A DNA stretch of 47,805 bases from Nostoc sp. LPT (GCF_017115165.1 NZ_JABXKF010000066.1:1-47805), one strand, 5' to 3'. Shown: positions 1 through 8,430, counted from the first letter of the stretch. Numbers and translations are program-made. The notes: generated by a model from the sequence alone, not told the origin.

Positions 1-49
1 TGCTAGATGCAAGTTTTCAGCTTACCTGCTTTGTATACCAATTAGATAG

Positions 50-331
50 CTAGGGGTTGAAAGGTTTAGATTCTTCATCTGGCCAATTAAAACAAATTCG
101 CCATTGCTTATTTATCCGAATGCTATATTGACCTTTTCGATCACCCTCTAAAGACTCAAAATGGTTGCTCGGTAGTTTCATAAGAGATTCTTTGTTAGTA
201 GCGGCTTCTAATATATCAAGTCGTTTATATGCTTGATCTGTAAAAGCCTGAAACTCTTTTACCCTCTCACCTAAAGCAAAGCGCTCCGTCCTTTTATCTT
301 TAAATTTGGGATATCTGTCTGACGGAGACAT
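50..331 (-). CDS. HigB-like (RelE superfamily) toxin, C-terminus probably altered
   Basis: A 93-residue protein with the HigB core: an N-terminal KDKRTERF stretch, a helical middle, then LEGDRKGQYSIRINKQWRIC, typical of RelE/HigB ribosome-dependent mRNA interferases. Family members usually end after the WRICF strand with a short EIVDYH-type tail. Here the frame ends in SKPFNP and a stop, and the bases after it resemble the ATACCAATT-type dispersed motif, so the last few residues may be lost. higB normally precedes its antitoxin gene higA. On this strand higA would lie below position 50, outside the window, so pairing cannot be tested. No clear Shine-Dalgarno precedes the ATG at 331. The family call is fairly sure; activity is uncertain. 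Confidence 0.75.
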   Translation of the reverse strand: MSPSDRYPKFKDKRTERFALGERVKEFQAFTDQAYKRLDILEAATNKESLMKLPSNHFESLEGDRKGQYSIRINKQWRICFNWPDEESKPFNP

Positions 332-443
332 AAATTACTAATGGTAAATATTATGCTTTACGTAACTCATAATTTACTCTATTTACGATAGCACAATTAA
401 TATCCGCATAGCATATCAGTCCTTCTCAATAGCAGGGGCGACA

Positions 444-683
444 TTACCAAGTTGGATCACTAAACAAATTAATCGTCAATTCCTCGCGCGGCGGTACTGC
501 GTTGATACAAGCGCGAACGACCTCTCCATCCTCTAATTCGACGGTGCAAGCGTGACAAGATCCCATGAGACAACCGGTGGGAATAAATACCCCAGCCCGG
601 TCTGCTACATCTAAGAGGGCTTCTCCCACTTCGGCATCTACTGTGACATCATCTGGTAAAAAGCGGACACGAACAACCATCAA
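444..683 (-). CDS. [2Fe-2S] ferredoxin, short plant-type
   Basis: A 79-residue electron carrier. Four cysteines lie at about C38, C43, C46 and C59 in a C-x4-C-x2-C...C pattern (GCLMGSCHAC, then VVRAC), which binds a plant-type 2Fe-2S cluster. It is shorter than photosynthetic PetF (about 98 residues), so it probably serves a dedicated redox partner. There is no signal peptide or membrane segment, so it should be cytoplasmic. The start is the first of two consecutive ATG codons. The gene lies just downstream of cobQ in the same orientation, about 90 bases away, but no functional link is evident. Its partner cannot be deduced from the window. Confidence 0.9.
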   Translation of the reverse strand: MMVVRVRFLPDDVTVDAEVGEALLDVADRAGVFIPTGCLMGSCHACTVELEDGEVVRACINAVPPREELTINLFSDPTW

Positions 684-702
684 TGTTACGCATTTAATAG
701 AG

Positions 703-760
703 TTGTCATTTGTCAGTAGTCCTTTGTCATTTGCAAATGACCAATGACTAATGACATTTC
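703..760. repeat. Heptamer-like short repeats between cobQ and the ferredoxin gene
   Basis: The gap carries TTTGTCA/CAAATGAC/CAATGAC words in direct and inverted order, so it can fold back on itself. Words of this type recur at 38250-38286. They are typical short tandemly repeated sequences of filamentous cyanobacteria. Confidence 0.6.
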
Positions 761-773
761 AACGCATTTTAAC

Positions 774-2270
774 TTAAGACAAAAACTGACTTAAGTCTAA
801 ATGGCTTTCAACTTCAATGGCTAGAGAGTCCAAAATCTGCTCTCGCTGTTCTCGGTAGTTAGCAACACCGGTGGGCAAAGATTTTAAACCCCGCTGTTGA
901 CGGAGGCGATTTAACCAAGCGCGTCGCCAAGGCCCATTGTCAAAAAGCCCGTGGAGGTAACTTCCCCACACTGATTGACAACTATCTACTAACCCTAAAT
1001 TAATATCGTCAAATAGGGCATGGTAAGATTGGGGATCTATTCCTTGCTGTTCGATGCGCGATCGCCCTTGGTGGATTTCAAAGCCATTAACTGGCAAACC
1101 TTGTTGGGGATAATTTGAGCTAACTTGACGCTGGCGGGCGATTTTTTGTCCTGTAATTACAGTTCTGATTGGTAAAAGATTTAACCCTTGAAATCTGCCA
1201 GCTTGTCCCTCTATCCCTTCTGGATCGGCAATGATTTGACCGAGCATTTGATAGCCACCGCAGATACCTAAAACCGTTCCCCCAGAAGCAGCATAGTTTT
1301 GGATAGCTTCTGCCATACCGCTTTTTTGCAGCAGTAGCAAGTCAGTAATTGTGGTCTTTGTACCTGGGATAATCACAGCATCAGGATGTCCCAAATCTTG
1401 CTTAGGACTTAAGTATTTAATTGAAACTGTACTTTCTGATTCCAGTGGGTCAAAGTCGGTGAAATTGGCAATTCTTGGTAAGCGGATGACGGCAATGTTG
1501 AGGTCAGTTTGGGCTTTATTCGACGACGATTGACGTTCTAGCAGGTCAAGGGAGTCTTCTGCTGGAAACATTTCTTGCAAGTAAGGTATAACACCGATAA
1601 CGGGGATCTTTGTGCGTTCTTCTAACCATTTTATCCCCGGATCTAAGAGCGATCGCTGTCCTCGAAACTTATTAATTACTATACCTTTAATTAAGGCGCG
1701 TTCATCTGGTTCCAATAACTCTAATGTGCCAACAACATGGGCAAAAGCACCACCCCGATCAATATCAACTACTAACATGGTTGGCGCATTCAAATATTTT
1801 GCCACCCGCATATTAGTTAAGTCGCGGTGCTTGAGGTTAATTTCCGCTGGACTACCAGCACCTTCACAAACCAGCATGTCAAATTCTGTTCCTAAATGCT
1901 GTAGCGATTCTTCAATTGTCCGCCACCCCAGTTCAAAATATTGCTCGTAGTAATCTGAGGCACTCACTTTGCCTACAGACCTACCTTTGATAATTACTTG
2001 GGAAGTCATATCCCCTTGGGGTTTGAGTAAAATTGGGTTCATTTCTACCCAAGGCACAACTCCCGCCGCCCAAGCTTGCACTGCTTGGGCGTAGCCAATT
2101 TCTCCACCACTGGAAGTGACATAAGCATTTAAAGCCATATTTTGACCTTTAAAGGGAGCCACTCGCCAACCACGCCGCGACAGAATGCGACAAATAGCTG
2201 TAGTTAAAAGTGATTTCCCTGCATGGGATGTTGTTCCCACTACCATAATTGATTTCATAGTTGCTATCAC
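774..2270 (-). CDS. cobQ: Cobyric acid synthase CobQ
   Basis: A 498-residue glutamine-dependent amidotransferase that amidates four carboxyl groups of adenosylcobyrinic acid a,c-diamide in (pseudo)cobalamin synthesis. The N-terminal dethiobiotin-synthetase-like ATPase domain opens with the P-loop variant GTTSHAGKS (about residues 12-20) and contains CEGAGSPAEINL. The C-terminal class I glutaminase-like domain has the nucleophile elbow GICGGYQM (Cys near 338) and the histidine in YLHGLFD (near 440). Length matches the family. The ATG at 2270 gives MIATMKSIMVVG; an ATG four codons later (MKSIMVVG) is equally plausible. No cobalamin riboswitch-like structure was recognised upstream. It is the only cobalamin gene here, so the pathway is dispersed, as is usual in cyanobacteria. 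Confidence 0.95.
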   Translation of the reverse strand: MIATMKSIMVVGTTSHAGKSLLTTAICRILSRRGWRVAPFKGQNMALNAYVTSSGGEIGYAQAVQAWAAGVVPWVEMNPILLKPQGDMTSQVIIKGRSVGKVSASDYYEQYFELGWRTIEESLQHLGTEFDMLVCEGAGSPAEINLKHRDLTNMRVAKYLNAPTMLVVDIDRGGAFAHVVGTLELLEPDERALIKGIVINKFRGQRSLLDPGIKWLEERTKIPVIGVIPYLQEMFPAEDSLDLLERQSSSNKAQTDLNIAVIRLPRIANFTDFDPLESESTVSIKYLSPKQDLGHPDAVIIPGTKTTITDLLLLQKSGMAEAIQNYAASGGTVLGICGGYQMLGQIIADPEGIEGQAGRFQGLNLLPIRTVITGQKIARQRQVSSNYPQQGLPVNGFEIHQGRSRIEQQGIDPQSYHALFDDINLGLVDSCQSVWGSYLHGLFDNGPWRRAWLNRLRQQRGLKSLPTGVANYREQREQILDSLAIEVESHLDLSQFLS

Positions 2271-2587
2271 TTAGTTTTTCAAGATACAAAGTTAATTTTT
2301 AGGAGCGAACAACAGGGGGAGCAGGGGGAGTGGAAAAGCAGGGGAGCAGAGGGAGTGGAAAAGCAGGGAGGCAGAGGAGAAAGTTGCAGTAAGTTTTCCC
2401 CTCTGCTCCTTTACACCTCTGGCTTTTATGCCCAATGCCCAATGCCGCATCCCCTATACCTAATGCCCACTATAACCATCACAAATTTCAATTAGATGGT
2501 TATGGTAAAGACTTCATGAATAGATGTGATGTTTCCGTATATATTGTTCCCTTTGATTCCCTAATCCTAACTCTTGGATTCTTTATT
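2271..2587. other. Intergenic, purine-rich low complexity and heptamers; no gene
   Basis: Between convergently read cobQ and the next gene there is a GGGAGCAGAGGGAG-type purine tract (about 2310-2385) and AATGCCC heptamers (about 2428-2470). Short open frames here are made of repeats. No coding signal was seen. Confidence 0.6.
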
Positions 2588-2992
2588 CTAAAAGGGTATC
2601 CGCAACCAATGAATCACAGCATCATAAAAACGATCGCGCCATGAAGGAGTACGCCAATTTTTTCCCTGGTACTGTTCCACTAACTGGCGTCCCAAGGGAG
2701 TGAGGCGAAAACTATCTGTAATCCCCTGACCATCAACTTCTCGCCGCAATACACCCACTTGAATCAGCCAGCCTAAGGTGTTATCACAGGCTAATTCTGA
2801 TAAAGGGCGTTTAGTATAGCCCTGCTTGAGTCCATTTTCTAGGGCGATCGCAGTTAATGATACACTCTGGTGTGCCATCACTTCAAATAAAGATAAATTG
2901 AAGGGCGAACACACTAGCGATCGCTCGGCTCTTTCTACTGTGCTTTGAGGATAGACAAAAATATTTGGGTTTTCGGAATCAACAGCAGCCAT
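2588..2992 (-). CDS. Small cyanobacterial protein, Npun_F0494-like
   Basis: A 134-residue soluble protein with no signal peptide. The middle reads like a degenerate winged-helix unit: a helical stretch with FNLSLFEVMAHQSVSLTAIA, then WLIQVGVLRREVDGQGITDSF (helix plus wing), then LTPLGRQLVEQY. It ends with a basic, aromatic tail (WRDRFYDAVIHWLRIPF). It resembles the uncharacterised cyanobacterial Npun_F0494 family, judged from memory of the pattern, not a search. A regulatory or DNA-binding role is only an inference from the fold-like pattern. It is divergently transcribed from the peroxiredoxin gene with a 194-base AT-rich gap that must hold both promoters. Confidence 0.6.
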   Translation of the reverse strand: MAAVDSENPNIFVYPQSTVERAERSLVCSPFNLSLFEVMAHQSVSLTAIALENGLKQGYTKRPLSELACDNTLGWLIQVGVLRREVDGQGITDSFRLTPLGRQLVEQYQGKNWRTPSWRDRFYDAVIHWLRIPF

Positions 2993-3186
2993 TGTGTGTG
3001 GGGAGAAATTTTTCTTCTAATAAAGATTAATTTCAGAATATATTTTTTCTTGTATCAAATACCCCATTAAACCAAAATTAGTTACCGAAAGTATATTTAG
3101 GCTATTTTTTAGTAATTATATTTAATCATTATAAATTAATGTAAAATTTCAAGTGCATCAACAATCTGAAACAGGAAAAGTTTATT

Positions 3187-3624
3187 ATGCCTCTAGCAGT
3201 TGGTACGGATGCACCTGCATTTACCGCCAAAGATACAAACGGCAACACAGTCTCTTTATCTGATTTTGCCGGAAAGACGGTTGTTTTGTATTTTTACCCC
3301 AAAGATGATACGCCAGGCTGCACCAAACAAGCCTGTAGTTTCCGGGATGCCCAGTCTCAATATCAAGGTAAAGATATTGCAATCTTGGGAGTGAGTGCAG
3401 ATGATGAAGTCTCCCATCAAGCATTCACCCAAAAATATAATTTGAATTTTCCCCTACTGGCTGACAGCGATAAATCCCTCATCAAAGCTTTCGATGTGGA
3501 TGGCGGCGGTTATGCCAAGCGCGTCACTTATGTAATTGACCCCAGCGGCAAAATTACCCATGTTGACGCTAATGTAAATACCAGCAACCATGCTAGCGAT
3601 ATTTTAGCTGCGGTTGGACTGTAG
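3187..3624 (+). CDS. prxQ: Peroxiredoxin Q / BCP, thioredoxin-dependent thiol peroxidase
   Basis: A 145-residue peroxiredoxin of the atypical 2-Cys BCP/PrxQ class, which reduces H2O2 and organic peroxides with electrons from thioredoxin. The motif YFYPKDDTPGCTKQACSFRD places the peroxidatic cysteine at C45 and the resolving cysteine five residues on at C50, the PrxQ arrangement. The thioredoxin-fold strands (VLYFYPKD, IAILGVSADD, RVTYVIDPSGKI) are complete and the length is normal. There is no targeting peptide, so it is cytosolic. It stands alone, with an AT-rich upstream region and a strong terminator about 40 bases after the stop, which suggests a monocistronic transcript. Confidence 0.95.
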   Translation: MPLAVGTDAPAFTAKDTNGNTVSLSDFAGKTVVLYFYPKDDTPGCTKQACSFRDAQSQYQGKDIAILGVSADDEVSHQAFTQKYNLNFPLLADSDKSLIKAFDVDGGGYAKRVTYVIDPSGKITHVDANVNTSNHASDILAAVGL

Positions 3625-3662
3625 TTTTTTACCTGATAATTCAGGATTTTTTAAATAGTTTC

Positions 3663-3697
3663 AACCCCAAGTCCTAAAGGCTTGGGGTTCTTTGTTT
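3663..3697 (+). terminator. Rho-independent terminator of prxQ
   Basis: A perfect 9-bp stem, AACCCCAAG (3663-3671) paired with CTTGGGGTT (3681-3689), has a 9-base loop and is followed by CTTTGTTT. It lies between two convergent genes. Confidence 0.85.
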
Positions 3698-3700
3698 GAT

Positions 3701-4102
3701 TCAGTTACCTGATGGTGGAGTCACCGATGGCGATGTCACTGATGGTAGTATAGTCGTTGGCAAATTATTGAGGGTTGGTTGCTGTTCTTGACCTTGAATT
3801 AGTCTTTGTTGCCTTGCTTTAAAGGCTGCTGCTGCTGAGTCTAGTTGTTGGTTCTGTTGGTTAGAATCCCAGTTGAGATTCCCGAAATTTGCCCGATGAA
3901 TCAGATCAAACATATTGAAATTGTCTGAGTTGGAACGGGAGAAAGGATCGGTATTTTGGTCTGTTGTACTATTACTGGGGAAGGCATCCGTTGGGCTGCT
4001 GATTTGAGCGGAACTTGGTTGAGCCATGATCATGGAAGCAAAGCTAATTCCTGCCGCCGTAGCTACAAAGAGTCTAGTAATTTGTAAAAATGGTTTTTTC
4101 AT
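3701..4102 (-). CDS. Secreted low-complexity protein of unknown function
   Basis: A 133-residue protein with a Sec signal peptide: KK at the N-terminus, a hydrophobic core (LFVATAAGISFASMIMA) and a likely cleavage at SSA-Q near residue 32. The mature part is rich in Ser, Asn, Gln, Thr and Pro, with a polar centre and a C-terminal SVTSPSVTPPSG tail. No domain was recognised. It is convergent with prxQ and lies 40 bases downstream of the ABC permease gene in the same direction, so it may be co-transcribed with the exporter. A periplasmic location is inferred from the signal peptide only. Confidence 0.6.
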   Translation of the reverse strand: MKKPFLQITRLFVATAAGISFASMIMAQPSSAQISSPTDAFPSNSTTDQNTDPFSRSNSDNFNMFDLIHRANFGNLNWDSNQQNQQLDSAAAAFKARQQRLIQGQEQQPTLNNLPTTILPSVTSPSVTPPSGN

Positions 4103-4142
4103 GTGGTTTTGATCCTACCTAAAATTTATCTATTTTATCCTT

Positions 4143-5030
4143 TTAAGCAAGAGTCCGCCGCAGTTGGGGTTGAATACTCACTAAGGCGACTAGGGCAAAG
4201 CCAAACAACACCAGCAATGCTCCCCCAAAGGTAACATTACCCCAAGGAGCCTGCATCACTACACTACCTAGCCCCCAACTACTGTGGAAATAGAGATAGC
4301 GGATTGGTTCGATCGCATAGCTGAGAGGATTTAGGGTAGCCACAACCTGTAACCACTGAGGCATGAAGGATAGAGGTGCTAAAGCAGTACTAGCAAACAA
4401 TAATGGTAGGTTAGTGACGAAAATCACTGCAATCAATTCAATGTGTCCGGGTAAAGCGAAAGCTAAACCGAGGGAGATAGCTGTTACACCCAAAGCTAAG
4501 AGTAAGACAATTAGAGCGATCGCACTTAAACCCGCTATATTTGGTAGTCCAGCGCCCAAAAATGCTGCTGCTGCAACGATTACCGCTGCTTGCAACAAAC
4601 TTTGGCTGATGATGAAAATTGCCGAAGCAAAAACAATGGAAAACCGTGATGCTAAGGGTGCTACCAGCAAACGATTCAAAAAGCCGAACTCGCGGTCAAA
4701 CATTACAGGTAAACCAGCATTCAGCGCCCCAGCAAAGGCTGTAAATACAATGATGCCAGCCGCCAAAAATTGACCGTAATTTGTTGTATTGCCAAATATC
4801 CCCTTGGGAGCATTTTGGAACAAAGCACCAAATAGCACTAACCACATCACCGGCTGAATAATTCCGGCAATCAAAGATGAGGGACGGCGTTGCAACTGAA
4901 TAAACAAGCGACGAGTTAAAGCCAATGTCTCTTGTACCAATTCGCCGAAAAAATTAGGTGCAGCATTAGCATCTGCTTGCGGCGATGCTAGCGGCTGCCA
5001 ATTGATATCAGATTTAGGAGTAACACTCAT
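4143..5030 (-). CDS. ABC-2 type exporter permease (DrrB-like)
   Basis: A 295-residue integral membrane protein with a cytoplasmic N-terminus (about 35 residues) and roughly six hydrophobic segments in the ABC-2 pattern, including LIAGIIQPVMWLVLFGALF and the MFDREFGFLNRLLVAPL coupling segment that contacts the ATPase. It pairs with the ATPase gene just upstream to make a DrrAB-type exporter for an unknown hydrophobic substrate. The 109 bases between the two genes are almost entirely heptamer repeats that run right up to the ATG, so no conventional ribosome binding site is visible. Family call firm; substrate unknown. Confidence 0.9.
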   Translation of the reverse strand: MSVTPKSDINWQPLASPQADANAAPNFFGELVQETLALTRRLFIQLQRRPSSLIAGIIQPVMWLVLFGALFQNAPKGIFGNTTNYGQFLAAGIIVFTAFAGALNAGLPVMFDREFGFLNRLLVAPLASRFSIVFASAIFIISQSLLQAAVIVAAAAFLGAGLPNIAGLSAIALIVLLLALGVTAISLGLAFALPGHIELIAVIFVTNLPLLFASTALAPLSFMPQWLQVVATLNPLSYAIEPIRYLYFHSSWGLGSVVMQAPWGNVTFGGALLVLFGFALVALVSIQPQLRRTLA

Positions 5031-5139
5031 GATTGGGGATTGGGGATTGGGGATTAGAGATTAGGGATTAGGGATTAAGGATTGGGGATTAGGGATTGGC
5101 AAAACTCTTTCCCAGTCCCCAGTCCCCAGTCCCCAGTCC
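5031..5139. repeat. Two complementary-like heptamer arrays (GGGGATT and CCCCAGT)
   Basis: About nine degenerate copies of a 7-bp unit (ATTGGGG/ATTAGGG) run to about 5098. After a short spacer come about four copies of CCCCAGT (5113-5140). The two arrays are partly complementary, so the transcript could form a long hairpin with G:U pairs. The block fills the gap between the ATPase and permease genes and occupies the permease leader. Confidence 0.9.
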
Positions 5140-6159
5140 CTATCTCATATTCTGCTTTTTCTCAGCTTTGGGATCGCGGGTGGCGACGGCTGCTAGTTCT
5201 GCATCTAATAAGGTGCGTCCTGTGGCAGCGAGATAAACGTCATCGAGGCTGGGGCGAGATTGGGCGATGCCAAATATGGGCAAACCCGCAGTATTCAGCG
5301 CTTGCTGTATGTTAATAAGAACATCATTCTGAGGTGTCACTACCAAGTTGAGCGAATTACCTTGAGCGCTGTTGATGATGACTTCTTGGACAAAAGGCAA
5401 AGGTTTCAGGAGGTTTTTAGCTGTTTCAGCCTCCTCAATCGGGGAAAACTCGCGGATTCGCAAGGTGATGCGATCGCCCCCTACTTGATCTTTTAATTGT
5501 GAAGGTGTACCACTTGCAATTACAACGCCGCGATCTATAATTGCCACGCGATCGGCTAAAGCGTCAATTTCTTCTAAGTAATGGCTGGTAATTACTACCG
5601 TCGTCCCAGAGGCGCGTAATTTTCTGAGGAACTCCCATACCACAAAACGGGTTTCTATGTCAAGTCCTACAGTTGGCTCGTCCAACACCAAAACATCCGG
5701 TGCATGGAGCAATCCAGCAGCCAAGTCTAGGCGCTTGCGTAAACCGCCTGAGTAAGTTCCTGTCTTTTTGTTGGCGTATTCTTGCAAACCGAGTAAATCT
5801 AATACCGTTTCAATACGCTGTTTGGCTACTGCGCCTGGGAGGTGATAAAGTGCTGCTTGCAATTGCAGCAGTTCTTTTCCAGTCAACACCTTATCTATAG
5901 CGACTTCCTGAGCTACGTAGCCTAGTCGTTGTCTTGCCACTTTCGGATTATCTAACACAGAGATGCCAGATACTTCGATTTTGCCAGCATCCGGTGTGGT
6001 CAGCGTACACAAAGCACGCAAGGTTGTAGTTTTACCAGCACCGTTAGGGCCAAGTAAACCAAAAATTTCTCCTGGTTCTACCTGAAAGGAAACATCTTGG
6101 ACGGCAACCACTGTACCGTAACGTTTTTGCAGATTTTGAATTAAAACGGCGGGAGCCAT
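5140..6159 (-). CDS. ABC exporter ATP-binding protein (DrrA-like)
   Basis: A 339-residue ATPase from the ATG at 6159 (MAPAVLIQNLQKRYG). The frame is open eight codons further upstream, but the alignable part starts here. Walker A is GPNGAGKTTT (near residue 37), the signature is YSGGLRKRLDLAAG, Walker B is VLVLDEPTVGLD, and the switch histidine is in VVITSHYLEE. The roughly 100-residue C-terminal extension, ending with the SRPSLDDVYLAATGR block, is the DAXX/DrrA-type regulatory domain. It drives the adjacent permease, presumably as a dimer of each. The unusual spacing by heptamer repeats suggests the two are still co-transcribed but separately translated. Confidence 0.95.
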   Translation of the reverse strand: MAPAVLIQNLQKRYGTVVAVQDVSFQVEPGEIFGLLGPNGAGKTTTLRALCTLTTPDAGKIEVSGISVLDNPKVARQRLGYVAQEVAIDKVLTGKELLQLQAALYHLPGAVAKQRIETVLDLLGLQEYANKKTGTYSGGLRKRLDLAAGLLHAPDVLVLDEPTVGLDIETRFVVWEFLRKLRASGTTVVITSHYLEEIDALADRVAIIDRGVVIASGTPSQLKDQVGGDRITLRIREFSPIEEAETAKNLLKPLPFVQEVIINSAQGNSLNLVVTPQNDVLINIQQALNTAGLPIFGIAQSRPSLDDVYLAATGRTLLDAELAAVATRDPKAEKKQNMR

Positions 6160-6202
6160 GACAGCCGATCCCCAACTATACAAATCTCAATGAAGTCTAT
6201 CC

Positions 6203-6221
6203 TTATTGTAGAAGGTAGAGA
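6203..6221. repeat. 19-bp repeat, first copy
   Basis: TTATTGTAGAAGGTAGAGA here is identical to 7622-7640, with near-identical bases on both sides. The two copies bracket the choice-of-anchor A gene in direct orientation. Confidence 0.8.
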
Positions 6222-6294
6222 GCAAGGAAATAGCGCATGAGCGAAAATCTGTAAACAAGTTCGCATCATGCGCTATGCTGCCAAAAATTTTTAA

Positions 6295-7275
6295 TTATTC
6301 TAAACAAGTTGGTTGATTGCGTTTGTAGCGAAACAAACCAAATACTACAGCAACTAATCCTAAACCTGGAAGATTTGCAGGCTCTGGAACCTTAGTATGT
6401 GTGGGAGGCTTCGGTGGATTGTAGTACTTTGTTGGGACATTTGGCAGATCGCCATTAAATAGATAGTTGTGAGATTCGCCATTTCCTGTCAAAGAAGCTA
6501 CGACTACATTGCCGTTAACTTGACCGTTATTGAAATTGAAATTAGCCAAAGGCGCAAGAATACTACCTTGGATGCCAATTCCACTAGCAGTTAGGTTTGT
6601 TGCTTCATAAAAGTTGTAAATTACCTTTTGTTTATCTGCGCCAATGATATTAAACCCAAAGTTTTGCAGCGACACATCCTTACCGCTGATATTGACAACG
6701 ATAGTTGAATTTGCATCCCCTTTAATTTCAAAATAGTTTGTCTTGGAAACAGATGAGCCTGCAAGATTAAAAACATTGAAAGCAGTACCACTGCCACTAA
6801 GGTTAATAGCACCCCAAGGTTGAACTGTTGTGCTACCAGTAGGAGTTAAGGTTGCCAAATATTCAGATAGCCCTCGCAGTTCTTTCCCTGCTTCATTGAA
6901 GTCGATGGGATTACTCTTGCTGAGAGTTCCTTGAGGAAATCCCACATTGCTGGATACATTGGCGCTGCCTCCATAGACAGCATTACCGTGGTATACTTGA
7001 CCGTTGCTCAGAGTTAAATTCTGTCCAGCGACGACTACGTTGCCGCTATTGCCAGAAAGTCTGCTTCCAAGTCCGCCGATGAAATTTATGTTACCGCCAG
7101 CAGCAACTTTCCCTTCAATATCTGTATATTTTTGAGAGATATCTCCCAAAACAAATACATTGTAATCAGAGGCAGCACCTAACTCAACTGCATTCGCTCT
7201 TGCTGATAAACCCAGTCCTAGAGTGACTACAATCGGAGCTGCTACTAACCCCCTATAATATGTTTTTGATTTCAT
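6295..7275 (-). CDS. Choice-of-anchor A family protein with PEP-CTERM anchor
   Basis: A 326-residue exported protein. Residues 1-29 form a signal peptide (ARANA cleavage site). Residues about 30-270 match the choice-of-anchor A domain pattern: ASDYNVFVLGDI, GKVAAGGNINF, many short Gly/Asn-rich beta strands, and LGSILAPLANFNF-like segments. A Pro-rich linker (YNPPKPPTHT) leads to the sorting tail: VPEP, a hydrophobic stretch of about 18 residues, and FRYKR. The tail would be recognised by an exosortase/EPS-linked system. It is likely surface- or matrix-associated. The gene is flanked by direct copies of a 19-bp repeat, so it may have been acquired or duplicated as a unit. Confidence 0.85.
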   Translation of the reverse strand: MKSKTYYRGLVAAPIVVTLGLGLSARANAVELGAASDYNVFVLGDISQKYTDIEGKVAAGGNINFIGGLGSRLSGNSGNVVVAGQNLTLSNGQVYHGNAVYGGSANVSSNVGFPQGTLSKSNPIDFNEAGKELRGLSEYLATLTPTGSTTVQPWGAINLSGSGTAFNVFNLAGSSVSKTNYFEIKGDANSTIVVNISGKDVSLQNFGFNIIGADKQKVIYNFYEATNLTASGIGIQGSILAPLANFNFNNGQVNGNVVVASLTGNGESHNYLFNGDLPNVPTKYYNPPKPPTHTKVPEPANLPGLGLVAVVFGLFRYKRNQPTCLE

Positions 7276-7470
7276 CTTCTAGTTTATTAATCATCAACAT
7301 TATCCTATGGGTATAAATTAAAGATTGCACTAGTCTACTAGCTATTTTTATTGAAGTTTCACACTGGTATAACTACTGTATATTTTTCCCTAAATCATCC
7401 GAAAAACCGCACATTTACTATTGACTTCATCAATTAAAATTTTATGAAAAAGAATTTAGTAGTTATAACG

Positions 7471-7620
7471 TTATTTCACAACCTTCAAAGTTTTGAGGCT
7501 AATATCATTGCAACCGCTGATAAATCCCCCCATAGCCTGGATTTGTTGTAGGTATTCAAGGACAGATTTGGTAATGACTTCTCCTGGCATTAACACAGGA
7601 ATTCCAGGGAAATAGGAACC
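7471..7620 (-). pseudogene. Duplicated 3' tail of the Orn/Lys/Arg-decarboxylase-like gene
   Basis: In frame on the minus strand this reads ...YFPGIPVLMPGEVITK, then VLEYLQQIQAMGGFISGC and TLKVVK, then stop. It is nearly the same as the last 50 residues of the intact enzyme at 8431-9903, with both synonymous and conservative changes. Nothing upstream of 7620 matches the rest of the gene; the 19-bp repeat at 7622-7640 starts immediately there. It is a gene fragment from an old partial duplication, not a functional gene. It sits alone in the 545-base gap 7276-7820, where I see nothing else but AT-rich sequence. Confidence 0.85.
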
Positions 7621-7621
7621 T

Positions 7622-7640
7622 TTATTGTAGAAGGTAGAGA
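7622..7640. repeat. 19-bp repeat, second copy
   Basis: Identical to 6203-6221 and directly abutting the decarboxylase tail remnant. Confidence 0.8.
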
Positions 7641-7820
7641 ACAAAGTTGATCTGGATTTAAAGTTGCTTTATCAAACAATTCAACAATAGGTACAGCTAG
7701 AGCAGAGGAGCAAAAAGAATCTTTATCCTTTGCCCCTTTGCTTTTTATTGACAAGATGGGTAATTGAGCAGAACCTAAAAATTACCCATTCATAAATTCC
7801 AGTTAACTTCATAGACCGCT

Positions 7821-8324
7821 TTATCGACTAGGGCGGATATATCCTTCTGCTTCTAATTTTTTTAAAGCTCTTTCGACTGCTACTTTTCCATATCTTATAC
7901 CAATAGCAGTAGATTCCTGAGTAATTTGGGGAATAACAGTAATTGTTTTTTGTCCTAAAGGTGTCTGATAAAATGCAATAATTTGTTTGATTTCCTCATT
8001 AGTAAAGTATTTATTATAAATAGGAATAAACTCATCTACCATATCATCTATCTTGAGTTCAGCAGCAAAAGTATCCCAAATTTTTTGAGGAACTTCAGGA
8101 TATTCGGACTTGAAATTAATTAATAATTGAGGAATGATCTGTCTAGAAATATCTTTGGCACCAGTTATCTCTAACAATTTCTTGATATTATTAGTTTTTT
8201 CTATTTCTTGAGCATTACTACTTGGTGCAATAGTATTAGTTGGACTTTGAGCAAAAGCAGCTCTATTGAAGGTCGTTACTAAGGAAAGTACAACTGCTGC
8301 TACGAACAAAAAACTTTTCTTCAT
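7821..8324 (-). CDS. DUF2059 exported protein
   Basis: A 167-residue protein with a signal peptide (residues 1-26, cleavage AFA-QS). The C-terminal two thirds fit DUF2059: IKKLLEITGAKDIS at the start, and the diagnostic FTNEEIKQIIAFYQTPLGQKTI near residues 110-130. DUF2059 proteins are periplasmic helical proteins of unknown function. The domain looks complete. It lies downstream of the decarboxylase in the same orientation, with a 106-base gap. It is positioned between the intact decarboxylase and the duplicated decarboxylase tail, so the duplication may have spanned or displaced it. Confidence 0.85.
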   Translation of the reverse strand: MKKSFLFVAAVVLSLVTTFNRAAFAQSPTNTIAPSSNAQEIEKTNNIKKLLEITGAKDISRQIIPQLLINFKSEYPEVPQKIWDTFAAELKIDDMVDEFIPIYNKYFTNEEIKQIIAFYQTPLGQKTITVIPQITQESTAIGIRYGKVAVERALKKLEAEGYIRPSR

Positions 8325-8430
8325 TGATTTAAATTTATTTTTAAGAGAGGATTATTTAGGTAAGTTTGACAAACGAAGAACCATTGTGAGTAATGGTCTC
8401 AAATTATTATCCTTAAATTTACCATATAAG

